DNA of 64,000 nucleotides from Pseudomonas syringae (lineage in GTDB: Bacteria; Pseudomonadota; Gammaproteobacteria; Pseudomonadales; Pseudomonadaceae): NCBI RefSeq assembly GCF_021605415.1, contig NZ_WKEQ01000021.1, positions 29,842 to 93,841 on the forward strand, in the 5' to 3' direction. Below the pieces are notes generated by a model that searched no databases, was not told the origin of the DNA, and saw only the letters and a program-made list of their open reading frames with translations. The position numbers and the translations under genes were made by a program. Positions within the stretch are counted from its first letter, which is position 1. Each line of letters opens with the position of its first letter. Shown one piece after another: positions 19,189 through 28,127 of the stretch.

Positions 19189-21042
19189 TCAGACCGCTAC
19201 CAGCACGATGGCGCCGATCACCAGCACGGCGCCGGCCGCCATCGAAGCAGCGTACCAACGCAGTTGACCGGTCTCGGTGCGGCTCAGGGCAGTGTGACCG
19301 CCCTTGGCCATACGCGGGATCAGACCGATGGTCTGGTCGAGCGGGTCTTTGCGCAGCATGTGGCTGATCGCAAGGTACGGCTTGACGAACAGTTTGTCGT
19401 AGATCCAGTCGAAGCCCCAGGCAGCGAACCACCAGGCCGAAAGGAAACGGCCGATGCCGCTGTTGGCGATGGCGGTGACGAAGCGACGCTTGCCGAGGAA
19501 CAGCAGGGCCGCCAGCAGGATACCGGCCAGGGCGATGGCGCCCGAGGCGATTTCCAGACTGTGCTTGGCTTCGCCACCGGCATGGCCAACGCTTTGCGGC
19601 AGCACGCCGTGCAGCGGTGGAACGATCATGGCGCCGATGAAAGTCGACAGCACGATGAGTACCGACAGTGGCAGCCAGTGAGCGATACCGTGACCGGCGT
19701 GGGCTTCGGTCTTGGCTTCACCGTGGAACGCGATGAAGATCAGGCGGAAGGTGTACAGCGACGTCATGAACGCACCGACCAGACCTGCATACAGCAGACC
19801 TTCGTTGCCGCTGGCGAACGCTTCCCAGAGGATTTCGTCCTTGGAGTAGAAGCCCGCGGTCACCAGTGGCAGGGCAGACAATGCCGCGCCGCCGACGATG
19901 AAGCTGGCGTAGGCCAGTGGCAGTTTTTTCCACAGGCCGCCCATCTTGAAGATGTTCTGCTCGTGGTGGCAGGCAACGATCACCGCACCGGATGCAAGGA
20001 ACAGCAGGGCCTTGAAGAAGGCGTGGGTCATCAGGTGGAAAATCGCGCCATCCCATGCACCCACCCCCAACGCCAGGAACATGTAGCCGATCTGGCTCAT
20101 GGTCGAGTACGCGAGGATACGTTTGATGTCAGTTTGTACCAGTGCGGCAAAACCGGCCAGCACCAGGGTCACACCGCCAACGATGCCCACCAAGTGCAGG
20201 ATTTCCGGCGCCAGGGTGAACAGACCGTGGGTACGGGCGATCAGGTAGACACCGGCGGTCACCATGGTCGCGGCGTGGATCAGTGCCGAAACCGGAGTCG
20301 GGCCGGCCATCGCGTCCGCGAGCCAGGTTTGCAGCGGCAGTTGTGCCGATTTTCCGACCGCACCACCCAGCAGCATCAGGGTTGCCAGCGTAATCCAGAA
20401 ATCGCCGACCTGGAATTTCTGCGGCGCCAGCACCAGCAGTTCCTGAATGTTCAGCGTGCCCACTTGCTGGAACAGGATGAACAGGCCGATGGCCATGAAC
20501 ACATCGCCGATCCGGGTCACGATGAAGGCTTTGAGTGCGGCGTTACCGTTGTTGCGGTTGCTGTAGTAGAAACCGATCAACAGGTACGAGCACAGGCCCA
20601 CGCCTTCCCAGCCGAAGTACAGGAACAACAGGTTATCGCCGAGCACCAGGAACAGCATGCTGGCGATAAACAGGTTGGTGTACGAGAAGAAGCGCGAGTA
20701 ACCGGCTTCGCCGCGCATGTACCAGGACGCGAACAGGTGGATCAGGAAACCTACGCCCACCACCACGCCGAGCATGGTGATCGACAGGCCGTCGACGTAG
20801 AGGGCGAAATCAGGCTTGAAGCCTTCCACCGCCATCCACTGCCAAAGCACCAAGGTGTAATGACCGCCTTCGGGAGGCGCGACGTTGAATTGCCAGATGA
20901 CGTAGGCGGTGACAATCGCCGACAAGCCAATGGAACCTACGCCGATCAGCGCCGAGAGGTTTTCCGACCAGCGTCCACGGGAGAACGACAGCAGCAGGAA
21001 ACCGATCAGAGGGAATACGAAAGTCAGAAAGATTAGGTTCAT
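19189..21042 (-). CDS. nuoL: NADH-quinone oxidoreductase subunit L
   Basis: The 617-residue distal antiporter-like subunit has the C-terminal lateral helix region (after about residue 510) typical of NuoL. The conserved segment FLYFGWEGVGLCSYLLIGFY (around 136-155) is seen, and WLADAMAGPTPVSALIHAAT follows near 235-254. Its start overlaps the nuoK stop by 4 bp. Confidence 0.96.
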   Translation of the reverse strand: MNLIFLTFVFPLIGFLLLSFSRGRWSENLSALIGVGSIGLSAIVTAYVIWQFNVAPPEGGHYTLVLWQWMAVEGFKPDFALYVDGLSITMLGVVVGVGFLIHLFASWYMRGEAGYSRFFSYTNLFIASMLFLVLGDNLLFLYFGWEGVGLCSYLLIGFYYSNRNNGNAALKAFIVTRIGDVFMAIGLFILFQQVGTLNIQELLVLAPQKFQVGDFWITLATLMLLGGAVGKSAQLPLQTWLADAMAGPTPVSALIHAATMVTAGVYLIARTHGLFTLAPEILHLVGIVGGVTLVLAGFAALVQTDIKRILAYSTMSQIGYMFLALGVGAWDGAIFHLMTHAFFKALLFLASGAVIVACHHEQNIFKMGGLWKKLPLAYASFIVGGAALSALPLVTAGFYSKDEILWEAFASGNEGLLYAGLVGAFMTSLYTFRLIFIAFHGEAKTEAHAGHGIAHWLPLSVLIVLSTFIGAMIVPPLHGVLPQSVGHAGGEAKHSLEIASGAIALAGILLAALLFLGKRRFVTAIANSGIGRFLSAWWFAAWGFDWIYDKLFVKPYLAISHMLRKDPLDQTIGLIPRMAKGGHTALSRTETGQLRWYAASMAAGAVLVIGAIVLVAV

Positions 21043-21347
21043 CCGCGCATCTCACTGGCAGCGTCGATATCGAGCGTGTGGAAGCGGCGATACAGTTGCA
21101 GCAGGATCGCCAGACCAATACTGGCCTCGGCGGCAGCAAGGCTGATCACCAGGATGAACATGATCTGTCCATCCGGTTGCGCCCAGCGGGCGCCCGCAAC
21201 GACGAAGGCCAGGGCAGAGGCGTTCATCATCACTTCCAGACTCATCAACACGAACAAAATGTTACGGCGAACCATCAGGCCGACAAGGCCGAGGCAGAAC
21301 AGGATGCCGGCAACCGCCAGACCATGCTCGAGAGGGATAGCAGGCAT
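21039..21347 (-). CDS. nuoK: NADH-quinone oxidoreductase subunit K
   Basis: The 102-residue protein has three helices. The conserved glutamates of the proton path are visible in LMSLEVMMNASALAFV and AAEASIGLAI. It overlaps nuoL by 4 bp and follows nuoJ by 3 bp, so its translation is coupled to both. Confidence 0.96.
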   Translation of the reverse strand: MPAIPLEHGLAVAGILFCLGLVGLMVRRNILFVLMSLEVMMNASALAFVVAGARWAQPDGQIMFILVISLAAAEASIGLAILLQLYRRFHTLDIDAASEMRG

Positions 21348-21350
21348 AAA

Positions 21351-21851
21351 TTACTCCTTCGCCTCGTTGCGGCCCAAGTGGAACGCCGTGACGGCTGCGG
21401 CGAGCAGCAGCATCGAGGCGAGTTCGACCACCAGCAGATACGGGCCGAACAGGCTGATGCCCACGGCTTTCGCATCCACGGTGGTGTGACCGATGGCCTG
21501 GCCGCTCTGGTGAGCGAACAGCACATACAGCAGTTCGGCCAGCAGCAGCACGGCAAGAATCACCGGCCCGGCCCAGATTCCAGGCTTGAGCCAGGTGCGT
21601 TCCTGCTGCACCGAGGCCGGGCCCAGGTTCAGCATCATCACCACGAACACGAACAGCACCATGATGGCGCCGGCGTAGGCGATCACTTCCAGCACTCCGG
21701 CAAACGGTGCACCGAGCGAGAAGAACGTCATGGCCACGGCGATCAACGAGATGATCAGGTAGAGCAGGGCATGCACAGGGTTGGTGTTGGTGACCACGCG
21801 CAGCGTCGACACAACAGCGATACCCGATGCGAAATAGAAAGCGAATTCCAT
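21351..21851 (-). CDS. nuoJ: NADH-quinone oxidoreductase subunit J
   Basis: The 166-residue protein has five predicted helices with the family segment LEVIAYAGAIMVLFVFVVMM (around residues 53-72), where the pi-bulge helix links the quinone site to the antiporter subunits. It is placed between nuoI and nuoK. Confidence 0.96.
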   Translation of the reverse strand: MEFAFYFASGIAVVSTLRVVTNTNPVHALLYLIISLIAVAMTFFSLGAPFAGVLEVIAYAGAIMVLFVFVVMMLNLGPASVQQERTWLKPGIWAGPVILAVLLLAELLYVLFAHQSGQAIGHTTVDAKAVGISLFGPYLLVVELASMLLLAAAVTAFHLGRNEAKE

Positions 21852-21860
21852 CGTTCTTCC

Positions 21861-22409
21861 TTAAGGCAGCAAGCTCTTCACATTGACCGGTTCGGCTTCG
21901 TTTTGCGCGGTGCCTTTCGGCTTCCCGGCAATTGCCATCCCTGCAACACGATAGAAGTTGTAATCAGGATTTTTGCCGGGACCGGAGATCAGCAGATCTT
22001 CTTTCTCGTACACCAGATCTTGACGTTTGAACTCGGCCATTTCGAAATCCGGCGTGAGCTGGATTGCGGTGGTCGGGCAGGCTTCCTCGCAGAGACCGCA
22101 GAAAATGCAGCGCGAGAAGTTGATGCGGAAGAAGTCCGGGTACCAGCGACCGTCCTCGGTTTCAGCTTTTTGCAGCGAGATGCAACCGACCGGACAGGCC
22201 ACGGCGCACAGGTTGCAAGCCACGCAACGCTCTTCGCCGTCGGGATCGCGGGTCAGAACGATGCGGCCACGGTAGCGCGGCGGCAGGTAGACCGCCTCTT
22301 CCGGGTATTGCAGGGTGTCGCGCTTGCGGAAGCCATGGCCGAAGACCATGACCAGGCTGCGCAACTGGGTACCGGTACCCTTAACGATGTCGCCAATATA
22401 TTTGAACAT
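21861..22409 (-). CDS. nuoI: NADH-quinone oxidoreductase subunit I (two 4Fe-4S clusters)
   Basis: The 182-residue peripheral-arm protein carries two ferredoxin motifs: CVACNLCAVACPVGC (near residues 61-75) and CIFCGLCEEACP (near 102-113). They bind clusters N6a and N6b, which pass electrons towards N2 in NuoB. All eight cysteines are present. Confidence 0.97.
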   Translation of the reverse strand: MFKYIGDIVKGTGTQLRSLVMVFGHGFRKRDTLQYPEEAVYLPPRYRGRIVLTRDPDGEERCVACNLCAVACPVGCISLQKAETEDGRWYPDFFRINFSRCIFCGLCEEACPTTAIQLTPDFEMAEFKRQDLVYEKEDLLISGPGKNPDYNFYRVAGMAIAGKPKGTAQNEAEPVNVKSLLP

Positions 22410-22420
22410 GGGTCAAATCC

Positions 22421-23428
22421 TCACTGAACCGCAACCGCAGGCGTGTTCATCAACACAACCGCAGCGGTCACCAGCAAATTGATCAGGGTCAGTGGCAGGC
22501 AGAATTTCCAGCTGAAATCCATCACCTGGTCATAACGCGGACGCGGAATGGAAGCGCGCAGCAGGATGAACAGCATGATGAAGAACGCGGTCTTCAATGC
22601 GAACCAGACGAAGGACAGTTGCGGCAGGATGCCGAACGGACCGTGCCAGCCGCCGAAGAACAGCGTGACCAACAGCGCCGAGATCAGGATGATACCGATG
22701 TATTCGCCGACGAAGAACATGCCCCATTTCATGCCGGCGTATTCGATGTGGTAACCGTCGGCCAGTTCCTGTTCCGCTTCCGGCTGGTCGAACGGGTGAC
22801 GGTGAGTCACGGCGACGCCAGCGATGAAGAAGGTACAGAAGCCGAAGAACTGCGGAATGATGAACCACAGGTTCTGCGCCTGGTACTCGACTATGTCGCG
22901 CATGTTGAACGAGCCGACCTGCACCACGATGCCCATCAGGGCCAGGCCCATGAACACTTCGTAGGACACGGTCTGCGCCGAGGCACGCAAGCTGCCGAGG
23001 AGGGCGAACTTGTTGTTGCTCGACCAGCCGGCGAACAGCACTGCGTAGACCGACAGACCGGCCATGGCGAAGAAGAACAGCAGGCCGATGTTCAGATCCG
23101 CCACGCCCCAGGTCGGGGTGATCGGGATGACCGCGAAGGCGATCAGCAAGGCGGACATGGCCACGACCGGTGCCAGGGTGAAGATCACCTTGTCGGCAAA
23201 CGGTGGCGTCCAGTCTTCCTTGAAGAACATCTTGAGCATGTCGGCGGCGATCTGGAACATGCCGAACGGACCGACGCGGTTCGGACCGTAACGATCCTGC
23301 CACCAGCCCAGCAAACGACGTTCGACAAAGCTGAGCAACGCACCGGCGACCACGACGGCCAGCAGGATGACGATGGCTTTGATGACCGTCAGGATCACAT
23401 CGATCACTTCAGGGGTGAACCAGGTCAT
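22421..23428 (-). CDS. nuoH: NADH-quinone oxidoreductase subunit H
   Basis: The 335-residue membrane subunit has eight predicted helices and forms the base of the quinone chamber. Conserved loops include ERRLLGWWQDRYGPNRVGPF (residues 36-55) and DQPEAEQELADGYHIEYAG (near 212-230). It overlaps the nuoG stop by 4 bp. Confidence 0.96.
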   Translation of the reverse strand: MTWFTPEVIDVILTVIKAIVILLAVVVAGALLSFVERRLLGWWQDRYGPNRVGPFGMFQIAADMLKMFFKEDWTPPFADKVIFTLAPVVAMSALLIAFAVIPITPTWGVADLNIGLLFFFAMAGLSVYAVLFAGWSSNNKFALLGSLRASAQTVSYEVFMGLALMGIVVQVGSFNMRDIVEYQAQNLWFIIPQFFGFCTFFIAGVAVTHRHPFDQPEAEQELADGYHIEYAGMKWGMFFVGEYIGIILISALLVTLFFGGWHGPFGILPQLSFVWFALKTAFFIMLFILLRASIPRPRYDQVMDFSWKFCLPLTLINLLVTAAVVLMNTPAVAVQ

Positions 23429-26139
23429 TGCGCTGCCTCCTGCAGACCGTCGACGGATACGCCGGCGAATGCCGGTGGAATGCCGGCGATGCCTGCTGGC
23501 AAGGCCACCAGACCTGCGCCCAGTTCTTCATTGATGCGCAGCGGCAGACGCAGGGTCTGACCGGCCACGTTCAAGCTCAACAGGGCGCCGTCGTTGACGC
23601 CCAGGCGATCCGCTTCGGACTTCGCCAGAGCAACATAGGCGGCCGGAATGCGTTCCTGAACCGGAGCGGCTTTTGAAGAGTTTTCTTCGCTGCCGAACAG
23701 GTGGAAGAACGGTACGGCTTGCCAGGTACCCGGCGCCGGGTTGAACGCACGCGGCGCAGCAGCGAACCAGTTCAGCGAATCACCGTTGCTTTCGATCAGG
23801 CGCGTGCCCGGGTCGCCAGCGCGGATGTGACCACCGACTTCGTCCTGGAACTTGTTCCACGCCTGTGGCGAGTTCCAGCCCGGCGACCAGGCAAACGGCA
23901 CTTGCTGATGCGGTTCAACGGAGCCCGAGTAACCTTCCATGGAGAAGGCGAACGCGGTGTCTTTGTCTTGCGGGGTGCGTGGTTCGTGAACACTGATGTC
24001 GGCGCGCATCGCGGTGCGACCGGAGTAACGCAGCGGTTCACGGGCCAGTTTCATGCCCTTGATGCGGAACGCGGCGGACGGTGCGGCATCGACGATGCGC
24101 GCCAGTTGCGCGGTGCTCGACGCCACGGCAGCGGTGACGTGGTCGAGTTGCGTCCAGTCCACAGGCTTATTCAGCAGAGTCGCGCGCAGGGCGTGCAGCC
24201 AGCGCCAGCCTTCGTGAACCAGGATGCTCGCGTCCAGGTATTGCGGATCGAAAACCTGGAAGAAGCGCTGGGCGCGACCTTCCTGGCTGACCAGCGTACC
24301 GTCGCCTTCGGCGAAGCTCGCCGCTGGCAGCACCAGGTCGGCGCGATCAGTGGTAGCGGTCTTCTGATGGTCGGCGACAATCAGCACTTTGGCGGCGTTC
24401 AGCGCGGCATCGACCTTGGCGTTGTCGGTGCGGGTGTACAGATCGTTTTCCAGCACGACGATCGCGTCAGCCTTGCCGTCGATCACGGCTTGCAGCGCGG
24501 CGTCGACCGATTCGCCACCGAGCATGGCCAGGCCGAGGCTGTTGGCTTCCGGCACGATCAGGCTGATGGAACCGTTCTTCTCGCGCAGCTTCAGTGCCTT
24601 GGCGATGTTCGCAGCGGCTTCGATCAGGGCTTTGGAGCCCAGCGAAGTACCGGCGATGATCAGCGGGCGTTTGGCGGCGAGCAGGGCGTCGGCGATGCGC
24701 TTGGCCAGATCGAGTGCCTCGGTGTCCAGACCTTCAACGGCCGGGGCACTGGCATCCAGCGCGTGAGCCACGGCGAAACCGATGCGCGCCAGATCGTCGG
24801 GCGCGGCGTGAACGCATTCTTCGGCGATATCGTCGAGCTTGGTTTCTGCCAGGCTGGCGATGAACAGCGGGTTCAGCGCGTGCTGGCCGATGTTCTTCAC
24901 GGCGGCGTCGAGCCAAGGCTGAACGCGCATGGCATCGGCCATTTCTTCGGCCTTGCCCTTGACCGACTGACGAAGGGACAACGCCATACGGGCGGCGGTC
25001 TGGGTCAGGTCTTCACCGAGGACGAACACGGCGTCGTGGTCTTCGATGTCGCGCATGTTTGGCACGGGCAGGGGGCTGTCTTTGAGGACTTGCAGCACCA
25101 GGCGAATGCGTTCCAGCTCGGAGGCTTCGATACCGCTGTAGAAGTGCTCGGCACCGACCAGTTCGCGCAACGCATAGTTGCTTTCGAGGCTGGCACGCGG
25201 CGAACCGATACCGACGATGTTGCGACCGCGCAGCAATTCGGCAGCGTTGTCCAGCGCAGCGTCGAGGCTCAGCTTGGTGCCGTTGGCCAGCAGCGGCTGG
25301 CGCGGACGGTCGGTGCGGTTGACGTAGCCATAACCGAAACGGCCACGGTCGCACAGGAAATACTGGTTCACCGAACCGTTGTAGCGGTTTTCGATGCGGC
25401 GCAGTTCGCCGTAGCGCTCGCCCGGGGAAATGTTGCAACCGCTGGAGCAGCCATGGCAGATGCTTGGCGAGAACTGCATGTCCCATTTGCGGTTGTAGCG
25501 CTCGGAGTGAGTCTTGTCGGTGAACACACCGGTCGGGCAGACCTCGGTGAGGTTGCCGGAGAACTCGCTTTCGAGGGTGCCGTCTTCAACGCGACCGAAG
25601 TACACGTTGTCGTGGGCGCCGAATACGCCGAGGTCGGTGCCGCCGGCGTAGTCCTTGTAGAAACGCACGCAGCGGTAGCAAGCGATGCAGCGGTTCATTT
25701 CGTGGGAAATGAACGGGCCCAGTTGCTGGTTTTGGTGGGTGCGCTTGGTGAAGCGGTAACGGCGCTCGTTGTGGCCGGTCATTACCGTCATGTCTTGCAG
25801 GTGGCAGTGACCGCCTTCTTCGCACACAGGGCAGTCGTGCGGGTGGTTGGTCATCAGCCATTCGACAACGCTGGCGCGGAACGCCTTGGATTCTTCATCT
25901 TCGATGGAGATCCAGGTGTTGTCGGTGGCCGGGGTCATGCAGGACATGACGATGCGACCACGGGTGTCGTTTTCGTCGGTGTACTGCTTGACCGCGCACT
26001 GGCGGCAAGCCCCGACGCTACCTAGCGCGGGGTGCCAGCAGAAATATGGAATGTCGAGGCCCAGCGACAGACATGCCTGTAACAGGTTGTCTGCCCCGTC
26101 GACTTCGAGCGCTTTGCCGTCTACGTGGATAGTGGCCAT
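23425..26139 (-). CDS. nuoG: NADH-quinone oxidoreductase subunit G
   Basis: The 904-residue subunit has an N-terminal 2Fe-2S domain (CWHPALGSVGACRQC, near residues 34-48), the His/Cys 4Fe-4S site (CPVCEEGGHCHLQD near 102-115), further CxxCxxC motifs (CIACYRC near 152) and CHGCSSGCNIS for the extra N7-type cluster, then a molybdopterin-oxidoreductase-like domain that carries no cofactor. It is separated from nuoF by 136 bp, the longest gap in the operon, which contains a strong hairpin. Confidence 0.96.
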   Translation of the reverse strand: MATIHVDGKALEVDGADNLLQACLSLGLDIPYFCWHPALGSVGACRQCAVKQYTDENDTRGRIVMSCMTPATDNTWISIEDEESKAFRASVVEWLMTNHPHDCPVCEEGGHCHLQDMTVMTGHNERRYRFTKRTHQNQQLGPFISHEMNRCIACYRCVRFYKDYAGGTDLGVFGAHDNVYFGRVEDGTLESEFSGNLTEVCPTGVFTDKTHSERYNRKWDMQFSPSICHGCSSGCNISPGERYGELRRIENRYNGSVNQYFLCDRGRFGYGYVNRTDRPRQPLLANGTKLSLDAALDNAAELLRGRNIVGIGSPRASLESNYALRELVGAEHFYSGIEASELERIRLVLQVLKDSPLPVPNMRDIEDHDAVFVLGEDLTQTAARMALSLRQSVKGKAEEMADAMRVQPWLDAAVKNIGQHALNPLFIASLAETKLDDIAEECVHAAPDDLARIGFAVAHALDASAPAVEGLDTEALDLAKRIADALLAAKRPLIIAGTSLGSKALIEAAANIAKALKLREKNGSISLIVPEANSLGLAMLGGESVDAALQAVIDGKADAIVVLENDLYTRTDNAKVDAALNAAKVLIVADHQKTATTDRADLVLPAASFAEGDGTLVSQEGRAQRFFQVFDPQYLDASILVHEGWRWLHALRATLLNKPVDWTQLDHVTAAVASSTAQLARIVDAAPSAAFRIKGMKLAREPLRYSGRTAMRADISVHEPRTPQDKDTAFAFSMEGYSGSVEPHQQVPFAWSPGWNSPQAWNKFQDEVGGHIRAGDPGTRLIESNGDSLNWFAAAPRAFNPAPGTWQAVPFFHLFGSEENSSKAAPVQERIPAAYVALAKSEADRLGVNDGALLSLNVAGQTLRLPLRINEELGAGLVALPAGIAGIPPAFAGVSVDGLQEAAQ

Positions 26140-26237
26140 GGTTCAAAGGTCTTCGTTGGCCCGGTGTCAGCGGGCGTGGCTAATGGAATCTTGTTATCCG
26201 TCCGAATCCAAACAGCCCCGCGAGGCGTCATCGGACG

Positions 26238-26267
26238 AAAGACGAAGGGCACGGACCCTTCGTCTTT
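26238..26267. other. Strong hairpin in the nuoF-nuoG spacer
   Basis: AAAGACGAAGGG / CCCTTCGTCTTT, a perfect 12-bp inverted repeat with a 6-base loop, begins about 9 bp after the nuoF stop. In the nuo direction the GC-rich stem is followed only by TTTCG, so full termination is unlikely; a partial terminator, processing or mRNA-stabilising role is possible. Confidence 0.6.
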
Positions 26268-26275
26268 TTAAAGCG

Positions 26276-27631
26276 TTAAGCGCCGACTACGATCGGCTGT
26301 GCCAGAGGCGGGACGGTGGCGCTTTTCGGCGCAATACCGGCTTCGAACTCTGAACGGAAGTATTTGATCGCGCTGCCCAATGGTTCCACGGCACCCGGTG
26401 CGTGAGCACAGAAGGTTTTGCCTGGGCCGAGGAAACCGACCAGACCGAGCAAGGTCTCGATGTCGCCCGGCTGGCCTTCACCGTTTTCGATGGCCATCAG
26501 CAGCTTGACGCTCCATGGCAAGCCATCGCGGCAAGGGGTGCAGAAACCGCACGACTCACGGGCAAAGAACTGCTCCATGTTGCGCAGCAGCGAGACCATG
26601 TTGACGCTGTCGTCCACCGCCATCGCCAGGCCGGTACCCATCCGGGTACCCACTTTGGCAATGCCGCCGGCATACATCTGCGCGTCGAGGTGTTCCGGCA
26701 AGAGGAAACCGGTACCGGCGCCACCTGGCTGCCAGGCCTTGAGCTTGAAGCCGTCGCGCATGCCGCCAGCGTAGTCTTCAAACAGTTCGCGACCGGTCAC
26801 GCCGAATGGCAATTCCCACAGCCCCGGGTTCTTCACTTTGCCGGAGAAGCCCATGAGCTTGGTGCCCATGTCTTCACTGCCGTCGCGGGCCAGCGATTTG
26901 TACCAATCAACGCCGTCGGCAATGATCGCCGGCACGTTGCACAGGGTTTCAACGTTATTCACGCACGTCGGCTTGCCCCACACGCCAACGGCAGCAGGGA
27001 AGGGCGGCTTGGAGCGCGGATTGGCGCGGCGGCCTTCGAGGGAGTTGATCAGTGCGGTTTCTTCACCGCAGATGTAACGCCCGGCACCGGTGTGGACGAA
27101 CAGTTCGAAATCAAAGCCTGAACCCAGAATGTTCTTGCCCAGCAGGCCTGCTGCCTTGGCTTCTTCCACGGCACGGTTGAGGTGCTTGGCGGCGGTGGTG
27201 TATTCGCCGCGCAGGAAGATGTAGCCACGGTAGGTTTTCAGCGCGCGGGCACTGATCAGCATGCCTTCGATCAGCAGATGGGGCAGTTGCTCCATCAGCA
27301 TGCGGTCTTTCCAGGTGTTCGGCTCCATTTCATCCGCGTTGCACAGCAGGTAGCGGATGTCGATGGATTCGTCTTTGGGCATCAGGCCCCACTTCACGCC
27401 AGTGGGGAAGCCTGCACCGCCGCGACCTTTCAGGCCGGCGTCCTTCACGGTCTGGACAATGTCGTCCTGAGCCATGTCGGCGAAGGCTTTGCGCGCAGCG
27501 GCGTAACCGTTCTTGGCCTGGTATTCGTCGAGCCACACGGCTTCGCCGTCGTCACGCAGACGCCAGGTCAGCGGGTGAGTCTCGGCCGAACGCTTGATCA
27601 GGTTGGCCGGGCCGAAAGATGTCAGGGTCAT
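26276..27631 (-). CDS. nuoF: NADH-quinone oxidoreductase subunit F (FMN, NADH site)
   Basis: The 451-residue flavoprotein oxidises NADH. Glycine-rich NADH/FMN motifs GRGGAGFPTGVKWG (near residues 69-82) and CGEETALINSLEGRR (near 184-198) are visible, and CGFCTPCRDG plus a distal Cys near residue 400 bind the N3 4Fe-4S cluster. It overlaps nuoE by 4 bp. Confidence 0.97.
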   Translation of the reverse strand: MTLTSFGPANLIKRSAETHPLTWRLRDDGEAVWLDEYQAKNGYAAARKAFADMAQDDIVQTVKDAGLKGRGGAGFPTGVKWGLMPKDESIDIRYLLCNADEMEPNTWKDRMLMEQLPHLLIEGMLISARALKTYRGYIFLRGEYTTAAKHLNRAVEEAKAAGLLGKNILGSGFDFELFVHTGAGRYICGEETALINSLEGRRANPRSKPPFPAAVGVWGKPTCVNNVETLCNVPAIIADGVDWYKSLARDGSEDMGTKLMGFSGKVKNPGLWELPFGVTGRELFEDYAGGMRDGFKLKAWQPGGAGTGFLLPEHLDAQMYAGGIAKVGTRMGTGLAMAVDDSVNMVSLLRNMEQFFARESCGFCTPCRDGLPWSVKLLMAIENGEGQPGDIETLLGLVGFLGPGKTFCAHAPGAVEPLGSAIKYFRSEFEAGIAPKSATVPPLAQPIVVGA

Positions 27632-28125
27632 ACGTAGCCCTCGAGCAGTTTGGCGACGCCAGCAGGCTGCACATCACCAAAGGTGTCGTCGTCGATCATC
27701 AGCGCCGGTGCCTTGTCGCAGTTGCCGAGGCAGCAGACAGGCAGCAGGGTGAAACGACCGTCTGTGGTGGTCTGACCCAGGCCGATGCCCAGATTGTTCT
27801 GGATTTCGCTGACCACCGATTCATGGCCCCCGATGTAGCAGACCATGCTGTCGCAGACGCGAATGATGTGACGGCCGACCGGCTGACGGAAGATCTGGCT
27901 GTAGAACGTCGCCACGCCTTCAACGTCGCTCGCCGGGATGCCGAGGATCTCGCCGATCGCGTAGAGGGCGCCGTCCGGCACCCAGCCGCGTTCTTTCTGA
28001 ACGATCTTCAGGGCTTCGATCGACGCCGCGCGCGGGTCTTCGTAGTGATGCAACTCGTGCTCAATGGCCGAGCGCTCGGTTTCACTGAGGGTGAAACGGT
28101 CTGTCTGGATAAGCGTGCTGTTCAT
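27628..28125 (-). CDS. nuoE: NADH-quinone oxidoreductase subunit E (2Fe-2S)
   Basis: The 165-residue thioredoxin-like protein binds cluster N1a through CDSMVC (near residues 93-98) and CCLGNC (near 129-134). The ATG at 28125 gives MNSTLIQTDRF; a much longer in-frame extension overlaps nuoCD and is not real. The start follows the nuoCD stop by 2 bp. Confidence 0.96.
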   Translation of the reverse strand: MNSTLIQTDRFTLSETERSAIEHELHHYEDPRAASIEALKIVQKERGWVPDGALYAIGEILGIPASDVEGVATFYSQIFRQPVGRHIIRVCDSMVCYIGGHESVVSEIQNNLGIGLGQTTTDGRFTLLPVCCLGNCDKAPALMIDDDTFGDVQPAGVAKLLEGYV

Positions 28126-28127
28126 GC

